NCBI RefSeq assembly: GCF_003813965.1
Contig: NZ_CP033896.1
Span: 1,984,001 to 2,048,000, forward strand
Length of the DNA stretch: 64,000 bases
Reading direction: 5' to 3'
DNA from: Corynebacterium choanae
GTDB lineage: Bacteria; Actinomycetota; Actinomycetes; Mycobacteriales; Mycobacteriaceae
Shown: piece by piece, positions 49,711-60,303 of the stretch
How positions within the stretch are numbered: position 1 is the stretch's first letter
How the letters are laid out: every line of letters begins with the position of its first letter
Made by a program: the position numbers and the translations under genes
Notes under the pieces: model-generated
What the model saw: only the letters and a program-made list of their open reading frames with translations
Told to the model about the DNA's origin: nothing
Database searches by the model: none

Positions 49711-49798
49711 CCGTTCCTCGTTTGTTCGCAACATCATGCTGCTGTGCTGCCGGTGATCGACACTTGCAGCCCACACAGAAAGTGCTGGAAACCTCTCC

Positions 49799-50818
49799 AT
49801 GGCTCGCCCCCAATCTTCGTCCTCAGCTGGTTTGCGCTCGTTTTTCTCCCCCGGATGGCTCATCACCATCGCTCTGGTGATGGGATTTATGTGGGTGGCG
49901 TTTACGGTGCTTGCCCCCTGGCAATTAGGCAAGAACGAGGTACGTTCGCAGCGCAATGAACGTATCACCACTGCGGTGGCACAAGATCCTGTTGCGTTAG
50001 CGACAGTAACCGCCGCCGACGGATCGCTCCCGCCGACAGCTGATTGGACAAAAGTCACCCTGCACGGCAAGTATCAGCCCAGCGCGGAAGCACTGTTGCG
50101 AATGCAGCTGATCAACGACACCCCGTCCCTGCAGGCGTTGACGGTGTTCCACACTGACAGTGGCGAAACACTGTTAATAAACCGGGGATTCGTGGCAGCC
50201 GATCAGGCACAACGCACCCCACCGATCACTCCCGCGCCGGAGGGCGAAGTTACTCTGGTCGGGTTTGCCCGAGTGGCGGAAGAAGCTAGCGACAAACCCG
50301 TCGCGTTGGTTGACGGGGTGCCGCAGCCGCTGACTATCAACCCGCAGCAGATCGGCGAAATCCTCAACGCGGACCTTGCAGACATGTATGTGCAGCTGGC
50401 TGCTGACCAGCCTGGGGTACTTCATCCAATCCCGCTACCGCGCCTCGAGTCGGGTCCCTATTTGTCCTATGGCATTCAGTGGATTGCCTTCGGTATTTTG
50501 GCTCCCCTCGGATTGATCTATTTCATCGCCGCCGAGATGCGGGAACGCCGCCGCGAACAAGCTGAACGCGCCGCGCTTGCCGATAGCAACAATGATCTGG
50601 CAGCACCCACCCCGGCACCGTCTAGCCCTGAAACGGCTCACACGGCGCCGGCAGCTGATCAGACACCCACGTCAAAAAATTCCAAACAGCACCGCACCGA
50701 TTCCGGTGGGCACGATAGGCCGCAGCACCCCGCCACCCGGCCGCGCCGCGCCACCTACACCGTTGATGCTGCACACGCGACTGATTTATGGCGAGATGAA
50801 GACGACGAACGATTTTAA
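49799..50818 (+). CDS. SURF1-family cytochrome oxidase assembly protein
   Basis: A 339-aa SURF1 protein. N-terminal (WLITIALVMGFMWVAFTVLAPWQLG) and C-terminal (YGIQWIAFGILAPLGLIYFIAA) membrane segments flank an extracytoplasmic domain containing GKYQP and LLINRGFV. It helps insert heme a into the aa3 oxidase (ctaC/E/F here). A Pro/Ala/Thr-rich tail of ~70 residues follows the second helix. It overlaps the convergent cobD by 4 nt. Confidence 0.92.
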   Translation: MARPQSSSSAGLRSFFSPGWLITIALVMGFMWVAFTVLAPWQLGKNEVRSQRNERITTAVAQDPVALATVTAADGSLPPTADWTKVTLHGKYQPSAEALLRMQLINDTPSLQALTVFHTDSGETLLINRGFVAADQAQRTPPITPAPEGEVTLVGFARVAEEASDKPVALVDGVPQPLTINPQQIGEILNADLADMYVQLAADQPGVLHPIPLPRLESGPYLSYGIQWIAFGILAPLGLIYFIAAEMRERRREQAERAALADSNNDLAAPTPAPSSPETAHTAPAADQTPTSKNSKQHRTDSGGHDRPQHPATRPRRATYTVDAAHATDLWRDEDDERF

Positions 50819-51774
50819 TCATCGCTCGACGTGAGTTCCTGACACAGCGCCACAGCTAGCAGCCCTATCACAGCAACTGTCGCCACCGTCAGCGAAGTAC
50901 GCCGGGTTAACTGTACTGCTGCAGGCAACGTAGCCACTGTTACCGCATCACCACGACCCATCTGGGGTCGCTGTTCGGTTCCCCACGCGTAGGTGGTCGT
51001 GCCGCCTAGGCTGACACCAAGAGCGGCTGCGGCTGTTGCCTCAACCGGGCCGGCGTTCGGTGAAGGATGCGCCGGAGCGTCCTCTTTCCATGCCCGGATC
51101 GCTTCCCGGCCGCGGGCAGGGTCGGCCACTGAAGCCAGCAACACATGGGTGGCAGCGTTAATCCGCGCCGGCACGAAGGCGGCCAGATCATCAAGCTTTG
51201 CCGCCGCCTTTCCAAAGCGTTCATAGCGTGCATTGCGGTAGCCCACCATTGCATCCAACGTGTTGATCACCCGGTGGGCAACCACCAGCGGCGCACCGCC
51301 AACTACAGCAGCAACCAGCGGCGCAATGGCTGCATCACAGGTGTTTTCTGCTAACGATTCCACCCCTGCCCGAGCCATACCAGACGCATCTAACGCTGCC
51401 GGATCCCGGGAACACAACCAAGGAATCCAGGTTCGGGCTTGCTCGACATCACCCGCAGACAGTGCGGTGGCTAACGCTTCTCCCACCTTCGCCAACGTCG
51501 TACCCCCCAACGACGCCCAAGTCACTGCTGCCAGCGAAACAACGGGGAAACGTTGCGCAATCTTCCAGCACACCAGCGTGGGCGGAATCACAGACACTGC
51601 GACAAGCGCTACACCCGCATCAACCCGGTCTGCGTAGAGCACCCTCTCCGCGGCACTAATACCCCGTCCAAGCAACGCCACTGGATGCCCCCGCTGAGGA
51701 TCGCCAAACCAAGAATCGGCAATCACCCCCGCACTGATTCCTGCCGCCCGCTGTAGCCACTTCCTGCCCTTCAC
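50815..51774 (-). CDS. cobD: Adenosylcobinamide-phosphate synthase
   Basis: A 319-aa CobD/CbiB membrane protein that attaches aminopropanol phosphate to adenosylcobyric acid. Conserved features are DSWFGDPQRGHPVALLGR near the N-terminus, ESLAENTCDAAIAPL, NTLDAMVGYRNARYERFGKAAAKLDD and PNAGPVEATAAAALG. It starts at GTG 51774. It is separated by ~38 kb from cobU-cobT-cobS. Confidence 0.94.
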   Translation of the reverse strand: MKGRKWLQRAAGISAGVIADSWFGDPQRGHPVALLGRGISAAERVLYADRVDAGVALVAVSVIPPTLVCWKIAQRFPVVSLAAVTWASLGGTTLAKVGEALATALSAGDVEQARTWIPWLCSRDPAALDASGMARAGVESLAENTCDAAIAPLVAAVVGGAPLVVAHRVINTLDAMVGYRNARYERFGKAAAKLDDLAAFVPARINAATHVLLASVADPARGREAIRAWKEDAPAHPSPNAGPVEATAAAALGVSLGGTTTYAWGTEQRPQMGRGDAVTVATLPAAVQLTRRTSLTVATVAVIGLLAVALCQELTSSDD

Positions 51775-51875
51775 AACAGCCTATTGTATTCCACCCCACA
51801 ACCGGCCAAGAACAAATCATCACAGCAGCCTGTAACGCCCCAGCAGCCTTACAGCCACCCCCACCCCCAGACACA

Positions 51876-51920
51876 CATTTTGTCCCTTAACCCCTTAACC
51901 CCATTTTGTCCCTTAACCCC
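51876..51920. repeat. Short direct repeat next to the tRNA gene
   Basis: CATTTTGTCCCTTAACCCC occurs at 51876-51894 and again at 51902-51920, with a partial TTAACCCC unit between. It lies between cobD and the terminator of tRNA-Val. Confidence 0.8.
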
Positions 51921-51954
51921 CAATCTTGCCGCAACCATCGATTGCCGAAATGAC

Positions 51955-51992
51955 GAAAACCACTGTTCGACTACTTGCGAACAGTGGTTTTC
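51955..51992 (-). terminator. Terminator after tRNA-Val
   Basis: A 15-bp near-perfect inverted repeat: GAAAACCACTGTTCG (51955-51969) pairs with CGAACAGTGGTTTTC (51978-51992) around an 8-nt loop. Transcripts of either strand end in TTTTC. It starts 12 nt past the tRNA. Confidence 0.85.
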
Positions 51993-52003
51993 TTTTCTCA
52001 ACG

Positions 52004-52076
52004 TGCGCCCTGACGGGTTCGAACCGCCGACCTGCTGGGTGTAAACCAGCTGCTCTTCCAGCTGAGCTAAAGGCGC
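52004..52076 (-). tRNA. tRNA-Val (anticodon TAC)
   Basis: 73 nt on the minus strand. The acceptor stem GCGCCTT pairs with AGGGCGC, the D-arm is GCTCAGCTGGAAGAGC, the anticodon loop is TTTACAC with anticodon TAC, and the T-arm contains GGTTCGAACC. The 3' CCA is not encoded. All arms pair. Confidence 0.95.
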
Positions 52077-52279
52077 ATACGACCACTGCAACATGCCTTC
52101 AGCACGTTCAGCAGCCTGCAAACAACGTTGTCGTTTGCACGTGGACAAACATTAATACATCAGCTGAAGAAAACACAATTCCCCTGCTTACAGCACTAAA
52201 ACAGGAACACTACTCAGGGAGGGAGCAGTCACTGTCTTAAAGGCTGATCGATGGAGATAACGCATGCCCCAGCAGGCGG

Positions 52280-52777
52280 CTAGCTTTTCCGCGCACCCCG
52301 CGAGACCAGACAAGAACCTTGCCACTGCCCGAGCCGCTCTGCAGAGGTCTGCACCAAACCGGCTAGCTGCGCCGACTCGTTGATCACACCAGGATCAACC
52401 GTGCCCGGCGAACCAACAGCCGGAGTGAGCAGCCAGATGCGTCCATCATCATCCAAATCGCCGAGACAATCGACGAGCGCGTCACAGAGATCCCCATCGT
52501 CGTCCCGCCACCACAGCAACACCATGTCACACAATTCGTCGCTGTCTTCATCGACAAAGGCAGCACCAATCGCATCTTCGAGGGCTTCGCTAATCGTCGA
52601 GTCGGCATCCTCATCCCAGCCGAACTCTTTCACGATTTGTCCCTGCTCAGCTCCGAGCAGAGCAGCAAAGTCTTTATCCTGGGCGCCGGATTCGCCGGTG
52701 TGCACCACGCTCTTGTTTCCTTCCTGACAACGACACTGCATATCGCGTCCTGTTGTGTCGAAATTCGCAGCTGTCAT
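52280..52777 (-). CDS. DUF3052 family protein
   Basis: A 165-aa acidic, soluble protein of the actinobacterial DUF3052 family. It has the typical ALLGAEQGQIVKEFGWDEDADS segment and a hydrophobic core (LCDMVLLWWRDDDGDL, DDDGRIWLLTPAVG). Function unknown. The ATG at 52777 is preferred over the adjacent GTG at 52780. It stands divergently upstream of aceE, the same order as in mycobacteria. Confidence 0.87.
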   Translation of the reverse strand: MTAANFDTTGRDMQCRCQEGNKSVVHTGESGAQDKDFAALLGAEQGQIVKEFGWDEDADSTISEALEDAIGAAFVDEDSDELCDMVLLWWRDDDGDLCDALVDCLGDLDDDGRIWLLTPAVGSPGTVDPGVINESAQLAGLVQTSAERLGQWQGSCLVSRGARKS

Positions 52778-53548
52778 CACTTTCTATGACCGGCAAATAT
52801 TCCAACGATTCACGCCGGCCAACCGCAAGTGCAGCAACTGCAAGTGACTATCTTGCAAAGAGCGTACCAACTTCCCCGCCGTAGCAAACAAACTGTGCCC
52901 TGCACAACGCACCAACAGACACCAATATCCGTAGTCGAACACACCCGCTCTACTGCCCCCGCCTGATGCCCCCGCAGTAGCCGCCAGCCGAACCGCAACT
53001 CGCAACTGCTTTCCCTCAAGGCGCACATTTTCGCCCTGTTTCGGGGCAAAATACAAAAAATTTTTCACCCAAACTCGACTATTTCCACACCCGTACAAAC
53101 CATGTGACCAGCGGAAGTCGATACCCAACATGACGGCAGCTACGATTGCCCTCTATTGTGGGAGGGGACACAGTGCGCGGCCACGAGGACAGCAAGCCAT
53201 TGCAGCGTAACTGCTCATGCTGCTATCAGCGTTACACCTGCTCGGCAGAAAACGCGTGGCTGATGAAAAGCACACTGCCACACAATTTTTTCTACAAACT
53301 CAATATTCAGTGACGTCACAACGCCGTGATCCACCAACCCGGCAACGCTCCCCGCAGCTGAGAACACCACCCCGAAAACGACCGTTTTTGCAGTGTTCCG
53401 CCGCAGTTGCCGCATGTGATCACTGTTTGCGTCGGCGTGCTCGTAGCGCACACCGACGAAAGTGCTGGACTGCTTCCCGGCAGACATTGTGGATATCGGA
53501 TCTCCGTTGCCTGACGTTTTCATTCAAACTAGAGGAGACATTGGTTCT
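52778..53548. other. Divergent control region upstream of aceE
   Basis: About 770 nt without a credible gene. Two short perfect palindromes, GTGACGTCAC (53310-53319) and GTGATCAC (53415-53422), lie 130-240 nt before aceE and may be operator sites. They do not fit the GlxR consensus. AT-rich sequence at 53046-53070 and 53281-53310 could carry promoters. Confidence 0.45.
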
Positions 53549-56287
53549 ATGGCTCAGGACACGGAAGGCAAGCGCAGCGTCGACGACAGCAATTTCGCGC
53601 TGATTCGTGACGGTGTGGCGTCCTATCTGAACGACACCGACCCGGAAGAAACCCGGGAATGGCTGGAAAGCTTTGACGGGATGTTGGCACACGCCGACCC
53701 AGACCGGGCGCGGTTTATTATGTTGCGCCTGCTAGAGCGGGCAACCGCGAAACGTGTCCCACTCCCGCCGTTGACCTCTACGGACTACGTCAACACCATC
53801 CCCACCACTATGGAGCCCGAATTCCCTGGTGATGAGGAAATCGAAAAGCGGTACCGTCGCTGGATCCGCTGGAACGCAGCAATCATGGTGCACCGTGCAC
53901 AGCGTCCAGGGATCGGGGTCGGTGGGCACATTTCCACCTATGCTGGCGCAGCACCGCTGTACGAAGTGGGGTTCAACCATTTCTTCCGCGGCAAGGATCA
54001 CCCTGGTGGCGGCGACCAGATCTTCTTCCAAGGACACGCCTCCCCTGGCATGTATGCCCGCGCATATCTGGAGGGACGTCTCACCGAAGATGATCTCGAC
54101 GGGTTCCGACAGGAAGTTTCCCGCGAACAGGGCGGCATGCCGTCCTATCCGCACCCGCGTTGTATGCCTGATTTCTGGGAGTTCCCCACCGTGTCCATGG
54201 GACTTGGCCCTATGGATGCAATCTATCAGGCACGATTTAACCGCTACCTGCATAATCGCGGCATCAAAGACACCTCGGATCAGCATGTGTGGGCGTTCCT
54301 CGGCGACGGCGAGATGGACGAGCCAGAATCGCGTGGTCTCATCCAAATGGCGGCGTTGAACAATCTCGACAACCTGACCTTCGTCATCAACTGTAACCTG
54401 CAGCGACTTGACGGCCCGGTGCGCGGCAACACGAAAATTATCCAGGAACTGGAATCATTCTTCCGTGGTGCCGGCTGGTCAGTCATCAAGATTGTGTGGG
54501 GTCGCGAATGGGATGCGCTCTTCGAAGCTGATAAGACCGGTGAACTTGTTGAGCTGATGAACATCACCCCGGACGGTGATTTCCAAACCTTTAAGGCCAA
54601 TGACGGCGCCTATGTGCGGGAGCATTTCTTCAACCGCACCGAGGAAACCGCAAAACTTGTCGCCGATTACACCGATGAGGAAATCTGGCAGCTGCGCCGC
54701 GGCGGCCACGACTATCGGAAGATCTATGCCGCCTATAAGCGAGCAATGGAAACCAAGGATCGCCCAACCGTCATCTTGGCGCACACCATTAAGGGTTATG
54801 GTCTTGGCCATAACTTCGAGGGTCGTAACGCCACCCACCAGATGAAAAAGCTCACTCTGGACGATCTCAAGCAGTTCCGCGACAAGCAGGGTATTCCGAT
54901 CTCGGATGAGGTCTTGGAGAAGGATCCCTACAAGCCGCCGTACTACAACCCAGGCCCTGACGCCCCAGAAATCAAGTACATGCTGCAGCGGCGCAAGGAG
55001 CTCGGCGGGTTCCTTCCGGAGCGACGCACCACCTACACCCCGGTTCCGGTACCAGATATCGACAGCTTGCGGATTATTCGCAAGGGTTCCGGGAAGCAAG
55101 AAGTTGCCACCACCATGGCGCTGGTGCGTACCTTTAAAGAACTCATGCGGGAAAAGGAACTGAAGAAGCGTTTTGTGCCGATCATCCCCGATGAGGCACG
55201 TACCTTCGGGATGGACTCCTGGTTCCCGACGTTGAAGATCTACAACCCGCACGGGCAGAACTACACCCCGGTTGATCACGACCTGATGCTGTCGTATCGG
55301 GAGGCAACCGACGGCCACATTATGCACGAAGGCATCAATGAGGCTGGTTCACTGGCAGAATTCATCGCCGCCGGCACCTCCTACGCCACCCATGGTGAAC
55401 CGATGATTCCGCTGTACATCTTCTATTCGATGTTCGGTTTCCAGCGCACCGGCGACTCGATTTGGGCTGCCGCCGACCAGATGGCTCGCGGCTTCCTGCT
55501 TGGCGCCACTGCCGGCCGCACCACGTTGACTGGTGAAGGTCTGCAGCACATGGATGGTCATTCGCCACTGTTGGCGGCCACCAATCCGGCTGTTATCACC
55601 TATGATCCGGCGTTCTCCTACGAGGTTGCGCACCTGGTGCATCGCGGTATCGACCGGATGTACGGCTCCGAACAGGGCGAAGATATCATCTACTATCTCA
55701 CCGTCTACAACGAGCCAACCCCGCAGCCTGCTGAACCAGAAAACTTGGATGTTGAAGGCCTTCACAAGGGTATTTATCTCTATGAGAAGGCTGGCAAGGC
55801 GCACCATGAGGCTTCGATCCTCGCCTCTGGCATCGGTATGCAGGCAGCACTCAAGGCGAAAGAAATCCTTGCCGACGAGTACAATGTCGCCGCCAATATT
55901 TACTCGGTCACCTCTTGGATTGAACTTGCCCGCGATGGCGCTGCCCGAGATAAGGAACAGCTGCAGCATCCGGAACAGGATGTCGCTGCCCCATTTGTCA
56001 CCAAGCAGCTTGCTGATGCGGCAGGCCCATTCGTAGCAGTGTCGGACTTTGCCACCGACCTTCCAGAGATGATCCGCAAGTGGGTACCTGGCGATTACAC
56101 TTGCCTCGGTGCCGACGGATTCGGGTTCTCTGACACCCGGCCTGCTGCCCGCCGCTACTTCAACATTGACGCCGAGTCGGTTGTTGTGGCTGTGCTCATG
56201 GGTCTTGCCCGTGCCGGCGAATTCGACATGAAGGTTGCTGCTGAAGCTGCACGGAAGTACAACTTGGACGATCCAACCAAGGCGTAA
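53549..56287 (+). CDS. aceE: Pyruvate dehydrogenase E1 component, homodimeric
   Basis: A 912-aa thiamine-diphosphate-dependent E1 that decarboxylates pyruvate and acetylates the lipoyl arms of AceF (17205-19232). The ThDP/Mg motif runs [10 protein letters not shown] to [11 protein letters not shown]. Other conserved segments are [24 protein letters not shown] and the C-terminal [24 protein letters not shown] 11 nt upstream supports ATG 53549. The gene is single, with a terminator 75 nt after its stop. Confidence 0.97.
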   Translation: MAQDTEGKRSVDDSNFALIRDGVASYLNDTDPEETREWLESFDGMLAHADPDRARFIMLRLLERATAKRVPLPPLTSTDYVNTIPTTMEPEFPGDEEIEKRYRRWIRWNAAIMVHRAQRPGIGVGGHISTYAGAAPLYEVGFNHFFRGKDHPGGGDQIFFQGHASPGMYARAYLEGRLTEDDLDGFRQEVSREQGGMPSYPHPRCMPDFWEFPTVSMGLGPMDAIYQARFNRYLHNRGIKDTSDQHVWAFLGDGEMDEPESRGLIQMAALNNLDNLTFVINCNLQRLDGPVRGNTKIIQELESFFRGAGWSVIKIVWGREWDALFEADKTGELVELMNITPDGDFQTFKANDGAYVREHFFNRTEETAKLVADYTDEEIWQLRRGGHDYRKIYAAYKRAMETKDRPTVILAHTIKGYGLGHNFEGRNATHQMKKLTLDDLKQFRDKQGIPISDEVLEKDPYKPPYYNPGPDAPEIKYMLQRRKELGGFLPERRTTYTPVPVPDIDSLRIIRKGSGKQEVATTMALVRTFKELMREKELKKRFVPIIPDEARTFGMDSWFPTLKIYNPHGQNYTPVDHDLMLSYREATDGHIMHEGINEAGSLAEFIAAGTSYATHGEPMIPLYIFYSMFGFQRTGDSIWAAADQMARGFLLGATAGRTTLTGEGLQHMDGHSPLLAATNPAVITYDPAFSYEVAHLVHRGIDRMYGSEQGEDIIYYLTVYNEPTPQPAEPENLDVEGLHKGIYLYEKAGKAHHEASILASGIGMQAALKAKEILADEYNVAANIYSVTSWIELARDGAARDKEQLQHPEQDVAAPFVTKQLADAAGPFVAVSDFATDLPEMIRKWVPGDYTCLGADGFGFSDTRPAARRYFNIDAESVVVAVLMGLARAGEFDMKVAAEAARKYNLDDPTKA

Positions 56288-56362
56288 CGCGAAACGAACC
56301 GTAGCTCAACAAGCAGGCCGTGTGTACTCGCCACCGACGTGACGGAGTGCAAAGCGGGCCAC

Positions 56363-56418
56363 CGCCCCCACCGGGGATACACCACAACACGGTGCATTCC
56401 CCAGGTGGGGGCGTTTTT
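56363..56418 (+). terminator. Rho-independent terminator of aceE
   Basis: CGCCCCCACC...GGGG (from 56363) pairs with CCCC.AGGTGGGGGCG (to 56413), followed by TTTTT. Confidence 0.9.
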
Positions 56419-57334
56419 GCTGCCGATCGAGTATGACCCGCGTTGGCACACGTGCATCATGGCCAACGCGCCCTCGCCATTTTTGAGCTGTTTTCTAATT
56501 TGTAGCGCTCCAACCGTTCCGCGCTATCGGTTTTTCCGCCATAGTCGATACGGTGATGTTCGCGGCGCCCTTTCCCACGCGCGTAACGAGCAACCATGCC
56601 ATAGCGAACCGTGCAGCAAAGGGAAACAACACCAATCAAATAACCTCGCACCTTCGACCTTGCGAAACCTAAAACAAGCAAGCCAACGTGAATCCGGCAA
56701 TGAACCACCGGTTGCTGACTCGTATCACAGGCTGTTGCGACACTCCTTACAGCGATGCTGCCCGGGAACGGTGTCGCCAACTAGCTGCAGAGGTTGCACT
56801 TCGAGCAACCGTTCCAAATACCAACGGCAGATTTGCGAGCGTGACCCAGTTCCCCGGGAACCGAAATGGCCAAGCATCCGCACCTGAATACGGTTGTGCC
56901 TGTGCTTGCGGGCAAGGCGCTGCTGGAGGACACGTCAGATATGGCACACCATCTCCAAACTTTCAGGAGCCAACGCGGGTTCAAGGAGTGAACCATTCCC
57001 TGGAGCGTGCAAATATCACGACCCTGTAAGGCGTATCCACGGCGGGTGAGCATTTGGCCACGTGGTGCACTGGGCACAGCGACAATGCTGATCCATGATT
57101 TTCCGCCGCCTCAGTCCCTCGAGCACCTTCCCTTGCCGGGAACAGATGATCCACACCAGGCGGACGATAATTCGGGGTAACTCAGCGCTCATTAGATTGG
57201 CGCCTATAGCCCGGTGATGATCCGGGTACCACAACGGGCCGGCTACGCCGAAACAGGACTCCTACCACCCCTGGGGAGCGGGTTTATCGTAAATATCACC
57301 AGCGATGGTTCGTGGGTGTTCATCGATAGGGGGT
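56419..57334. other. Gene-poor stretch, possible decayed gene
   Basis: About 916 nt with only short open frames on both strands. On the minus strand around 57050-57190, one frame without a start reads VDHLFPAREG...LCPVHHVAK. This faintly resembles the end of an HNH nuclease, but there is no intact gene. Nothing else is recognised. Confidence 0.35.
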
Positions 57335-58438
57335 TTACCCGTGGTCGGCTTTCGCTTCCCGCTCCCCTTGTTTGTCGGCTTCGGCACGTTTACGAGTTGG
57401 AAATTTGCGCCGATACGACGAGGTTTCTTCAAGCACGTCGGCAATCGCCGTATTCACCTCAGCGGGGGCTTCCAATACCGCCATATGGCCGCAGGTGTCT
57501 ACTGTGACAAAGCTGGCTTTTGGCCACAGTTTGTGGATTTGTTTTGCCTGACTGACCGGAGTGACATCGTCCTGCTCCCCGACGACAATTGCGCCGGGCA
57601 GGTCAGCTAAGGCGGTCGCAACGTCACGCTCGTCATGATCACGCAGATCAGGATAGAACCCGACAAAGGTTGGGGTGGGCGTTCGGTCAATCATTGAGGC
57701 ATGAAATTCCACCAGATCATAGGCTACTGCTTCCCGATGGAACACCGTTGCCGCGAGTGCTGGGGCGAGCAGCCCCCGCAACGTGTGCCGCAATTCATCG
57801 GCATGATCGGGATCTTCGACTACCGCTTCGATAAAGCGTTTGCCCACCTGGGTTGCCAGCAGCTGTGGGGTACCGGCAGCTGCCATGGGATTGACCGCGG
57901 TATCGATTGCCACCAGGCCTACTATGCGCTTGGCAATCTGTTGGGGGGCGCGGCGCAGCACACTAAACGCGGTCATTCCCCCCATCGAGTGCCCAACCAG
58001 CAGCAGATCGCCCTGTTTGGCTGCATGTTCGATGACAGCGATAACATCATCGGCAGTGCCATCAATGGTGAGGGTGTCCGGATCGACTCCGCGCTCAGCG
58101 GTATCGCCGTGTCCCCGCAGATCTAAAAGCAGACAGGCAACTTCCGGGAATTGTTCGCGAATAAAGTCGACTTGCGCAAAATATGCGTCAGCAGCAAGGG
58201 TGAAACCGTGAATAAAGACCACGGTGTAGCGGGCATCGGTTGGACCGGTGCGATAGACCTTAATTGCCCCTGCTGGGCCGTCTAAAAAATATTCTTCGTC
58301 AAGGTCGGTCAGCCCAGGCCTGGTGTGCTCATCATCAATGCGATCTTGCACCTTGGCAAGATGGCGCCGCCCGGGTGGTGACAGTCGCAGGGTGACACGC
58401 CGCAGCGTGTGCAATATCCGCGTGGGATGCAGAATCAT
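57335..58438 (-). CDS. Alpha/beta hydrolase
   Basis: A 367-aa alpha/beta-hydrolase-fold protein. It has VVFIHGFTLAADAY (oxyanion loop), nucleophile GHSMGGM, the Asp in VVGEQDDVTP and catalytic His in DTCGHMAVLE. The first ~60 residues are a basic, non-catalytic extension, and the last ~30 are Lys/Arg/Glu-rich (RKFPTRKRAEADKQGE). The substrate is unknown; lipase/esterase or a haloperoxidase-like role is possible. ATG 58438 is chosen over GTG 58453. There is no signal peptide. Confidence 0.88.
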   Translation of the reverse strand: MILHPTRILHTLRRVTLRLSPPGRRHLAKVQDRIDDEHTRPGLTDLDEEYFLDGPAGAIKVYRTGPTDARYTVVFIHGFTLAADAYFAQVDFIREQFPEVACLLLDLRGHGDTAERGVDPDTLTIDGTADDVIAVIEHAAKQGDLLLVGHSMGGMTAFSVLRRAPQQIAKRIVGLVAIDTAVNPMAAAGTPQLLATQVGKRFIEAVVEDPDHADELRHTLRGLLAPALAATVFHREAVAYDLVEFHASMIDRTPTPTFVGFYPDLRDHDERDVATALADLPGAIVVGEQDDVTPVSQAKQIHKLWPKASFVTVDTCGHMAVLEAPAEVNTAIADVLEETSSYRRKFPTRKRAEADKQGEREAKADHG

Positions 58439-58715
58439 GACGCCAAAAACCACCTATCTGTCACGGATATGCACGTGGGTGAAACAACAACAAATTGCCC
58501 CCATACCTTAACAGGCGTTGCCGGCTGCACTGTGCATCGAGCCTCTCCTTCAACCCGCCGCAGGTTTCCCCACGGCACGCAATCACAACGTGGACTCTGC
58601 CGCGAAAAACAACCATCTTGACAGGACACCTCCAGCAACAGTGGGAATCACACCCGGTGGTGTAGGTTGGTTGGTGCACTACTGACGATGAAACTCTCGG
58701 ATGAAGGGACTGGTT

Positions 58716-59027
58716 GTGGCCACCATTGATGCCAGCGCGTTACAAGGATTCCTCAAGCAACCCGAGCAAGATCCGATCGACCCCACCACCGTGACCGGAC
58801 AGCTCACAGCGCTGCTGGTAAAAAGCGCCGGTGTTGACCCGCAGGATGTCACAGAGACAGCAACGTTTGCCAGCCTTGGGGTGGATTCGATTGCGCTCGT
58901 GCAGTTAGCAGTCGAATTAGAAGAGCAATTCGGCATTATTGTCCACGACGGCGATTTCCAGGCCACCACCACGATCGGCGAGTTGGAACAGCTCATTGCC
59001 GCCAAACAAGCGAATCAGGAATCCTAA
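58716..59027 (+). CDS. acpM: Acyl carrier protein
   Basis: A ~103-aa acyl carrier protein. The 4'-phosphopantetheine attachment serine lies in FASLGVDSIALVQLAVELEEQF (Ser58). It carries acyl chains for fatty acid/mycolate synthesis and donates octanoyl to LipB. GTG 58716 with AAGGGA 6 nt upstream is the best start; ATG 58701 is an alternative with no ribosome site. It follows aceE as in mycobacteria, but no fabD/kas genes follow. Confidence 0.88.
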   Translation: MATIDASALQGFLKQPEQDPIDPTTVTGQLTALLVKSAGVDPQDVTETATFASLGVDSIALVQLAVELEEQFGIIVHDGDFQATTTIGELEQLIAAKQANQES

Positions 59028-60303
59028 CCGGCGAAGCAGCACTACGCACCGGCGCATCGCTACTTGCCTATGCAGCGAAACGCAGTAATGCAACCGGAAT
59101 AGACGTGCAGCAGCAGTCGCTAGATAACCACGTGCAGCGTGAAGCCGTACTGGCCAGCAAGCCTGCTTGCTACCGCGGCAAACTGGTGCAGCTCACTGGA
59201 ACGCGCTTCAATGCGCTGATCACAGCAGTAATGTCCACTGGGTTCCCGTCGCCACCTGGTGACGAATGCATCGCTGCTGTCGGTGAGACAATCGTGGATA
59301 TTCACCTTCTCCAAGGTCGCTACCGGCGGGGCGGTTGGCAAGCACACCGTCATTGCATGTTCCACTATGCGACGGCAAGACTTAGGCATATTGCGCACCA
59401 CCAGCGTGCATTGTACGAAGGGATCAGCCGCAACAGTCGTCACCGTTGCGGGTGAGAATGCAGTGGAACGAGCAAGGGAAGAAACAGACACGGGAAATCC
59501 TTGTGATGGTGTGACAAGCATGTGTTCAGCAGACAGCCGCAACCCGCATGTCAGTGGCCTGAAAGCGCCACAGTAAACATGGGTGGGCAGCGAGGCACGT
59601 CTTCCCCTACGACCTCGTCCAAGTTCGCCAACGCTAGTCCTCGTCGCACCACCTCAGTGGTGCGAACAATGCGCTGGTCAATCGATACAGCACAAACCGT
59701 GGTAACGGCAGTGCCCACTGTTGTCGATGAGCGCTGCGCGCGATGCGCTGCATCGCGGCCAAAGCACACCACGAGCTGGGTGGACAAGCTGCGGCTGCCT
59801 CGTGCCGTGTCGTATCGGTTCAAGCAGGCAATACGACAACGCGGCAGGCAAGCACACGCTTTTTCCAACGCCAGGACGCTTGTGGTGCAGATAATCCACG
59901 TCAACAGAACAGCTCGCTTATGAGCAATGTGCTCAACCCTCGTTTGGGTGACCCGGCGACGGGTAACGACTCCGCGCGGCCAACAACCCAAGTGAGCACA
60001 TCGCTGTTCAGCCAAGCTCAGAGGCTATAGAACAGTTGTTGAGTGGTATCGACAACAGGGGCGGCAGGGCAGGTGCACGAGTTGCTGTGAAGGCAAGCCC
60101 GGTCGCACTGCACTGCTGCTGGTTTGTGTTATTCGACCATTCGTAACCGCTCGTTGCTGCAGTTTGAATTGCAGCGGCGAAGTGTTACTTCATGGATATC
60201 CCCAGTTTCCGGTATGGGGAATCACAGCAGCAACCTTCAAGCAGCACTTTATCCCCCGAAGCCTCAAGGGGAGCTTCACTGTTGTCTGGGCGGTGGTCAA
60301 CCC
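59028..60303. other. Gene-poor stretch of about 1.3 kb
   Basis: Opposing open frames of 105-154 codons exist on both strands (plus 59259-59576 and 59522-59923; minus 59120-59542 and 59551-60015). None has a recognisable domain or ribosome site. A perfect hairpin TCGCACCAC-CTCA-GTGGTGCGA occurs at 59644-59665. I regard this as decayed or non-coding sequence, but cannot exclude a lineage-specific gene. Confidence 0.4.

Noticed and set aside
52784..53131. Minus-strand 115-codon frame upstream of aceE
   Set aside because: Unusual Gly/Cys/Trp composition, no recognisable domain, lies in the expected promoter region.
56457..56780. Minus-strand 107-codon frame after aceE
   Set aside because: No domain or ribosome site; neighbouring frames of similar length exist on both strands.
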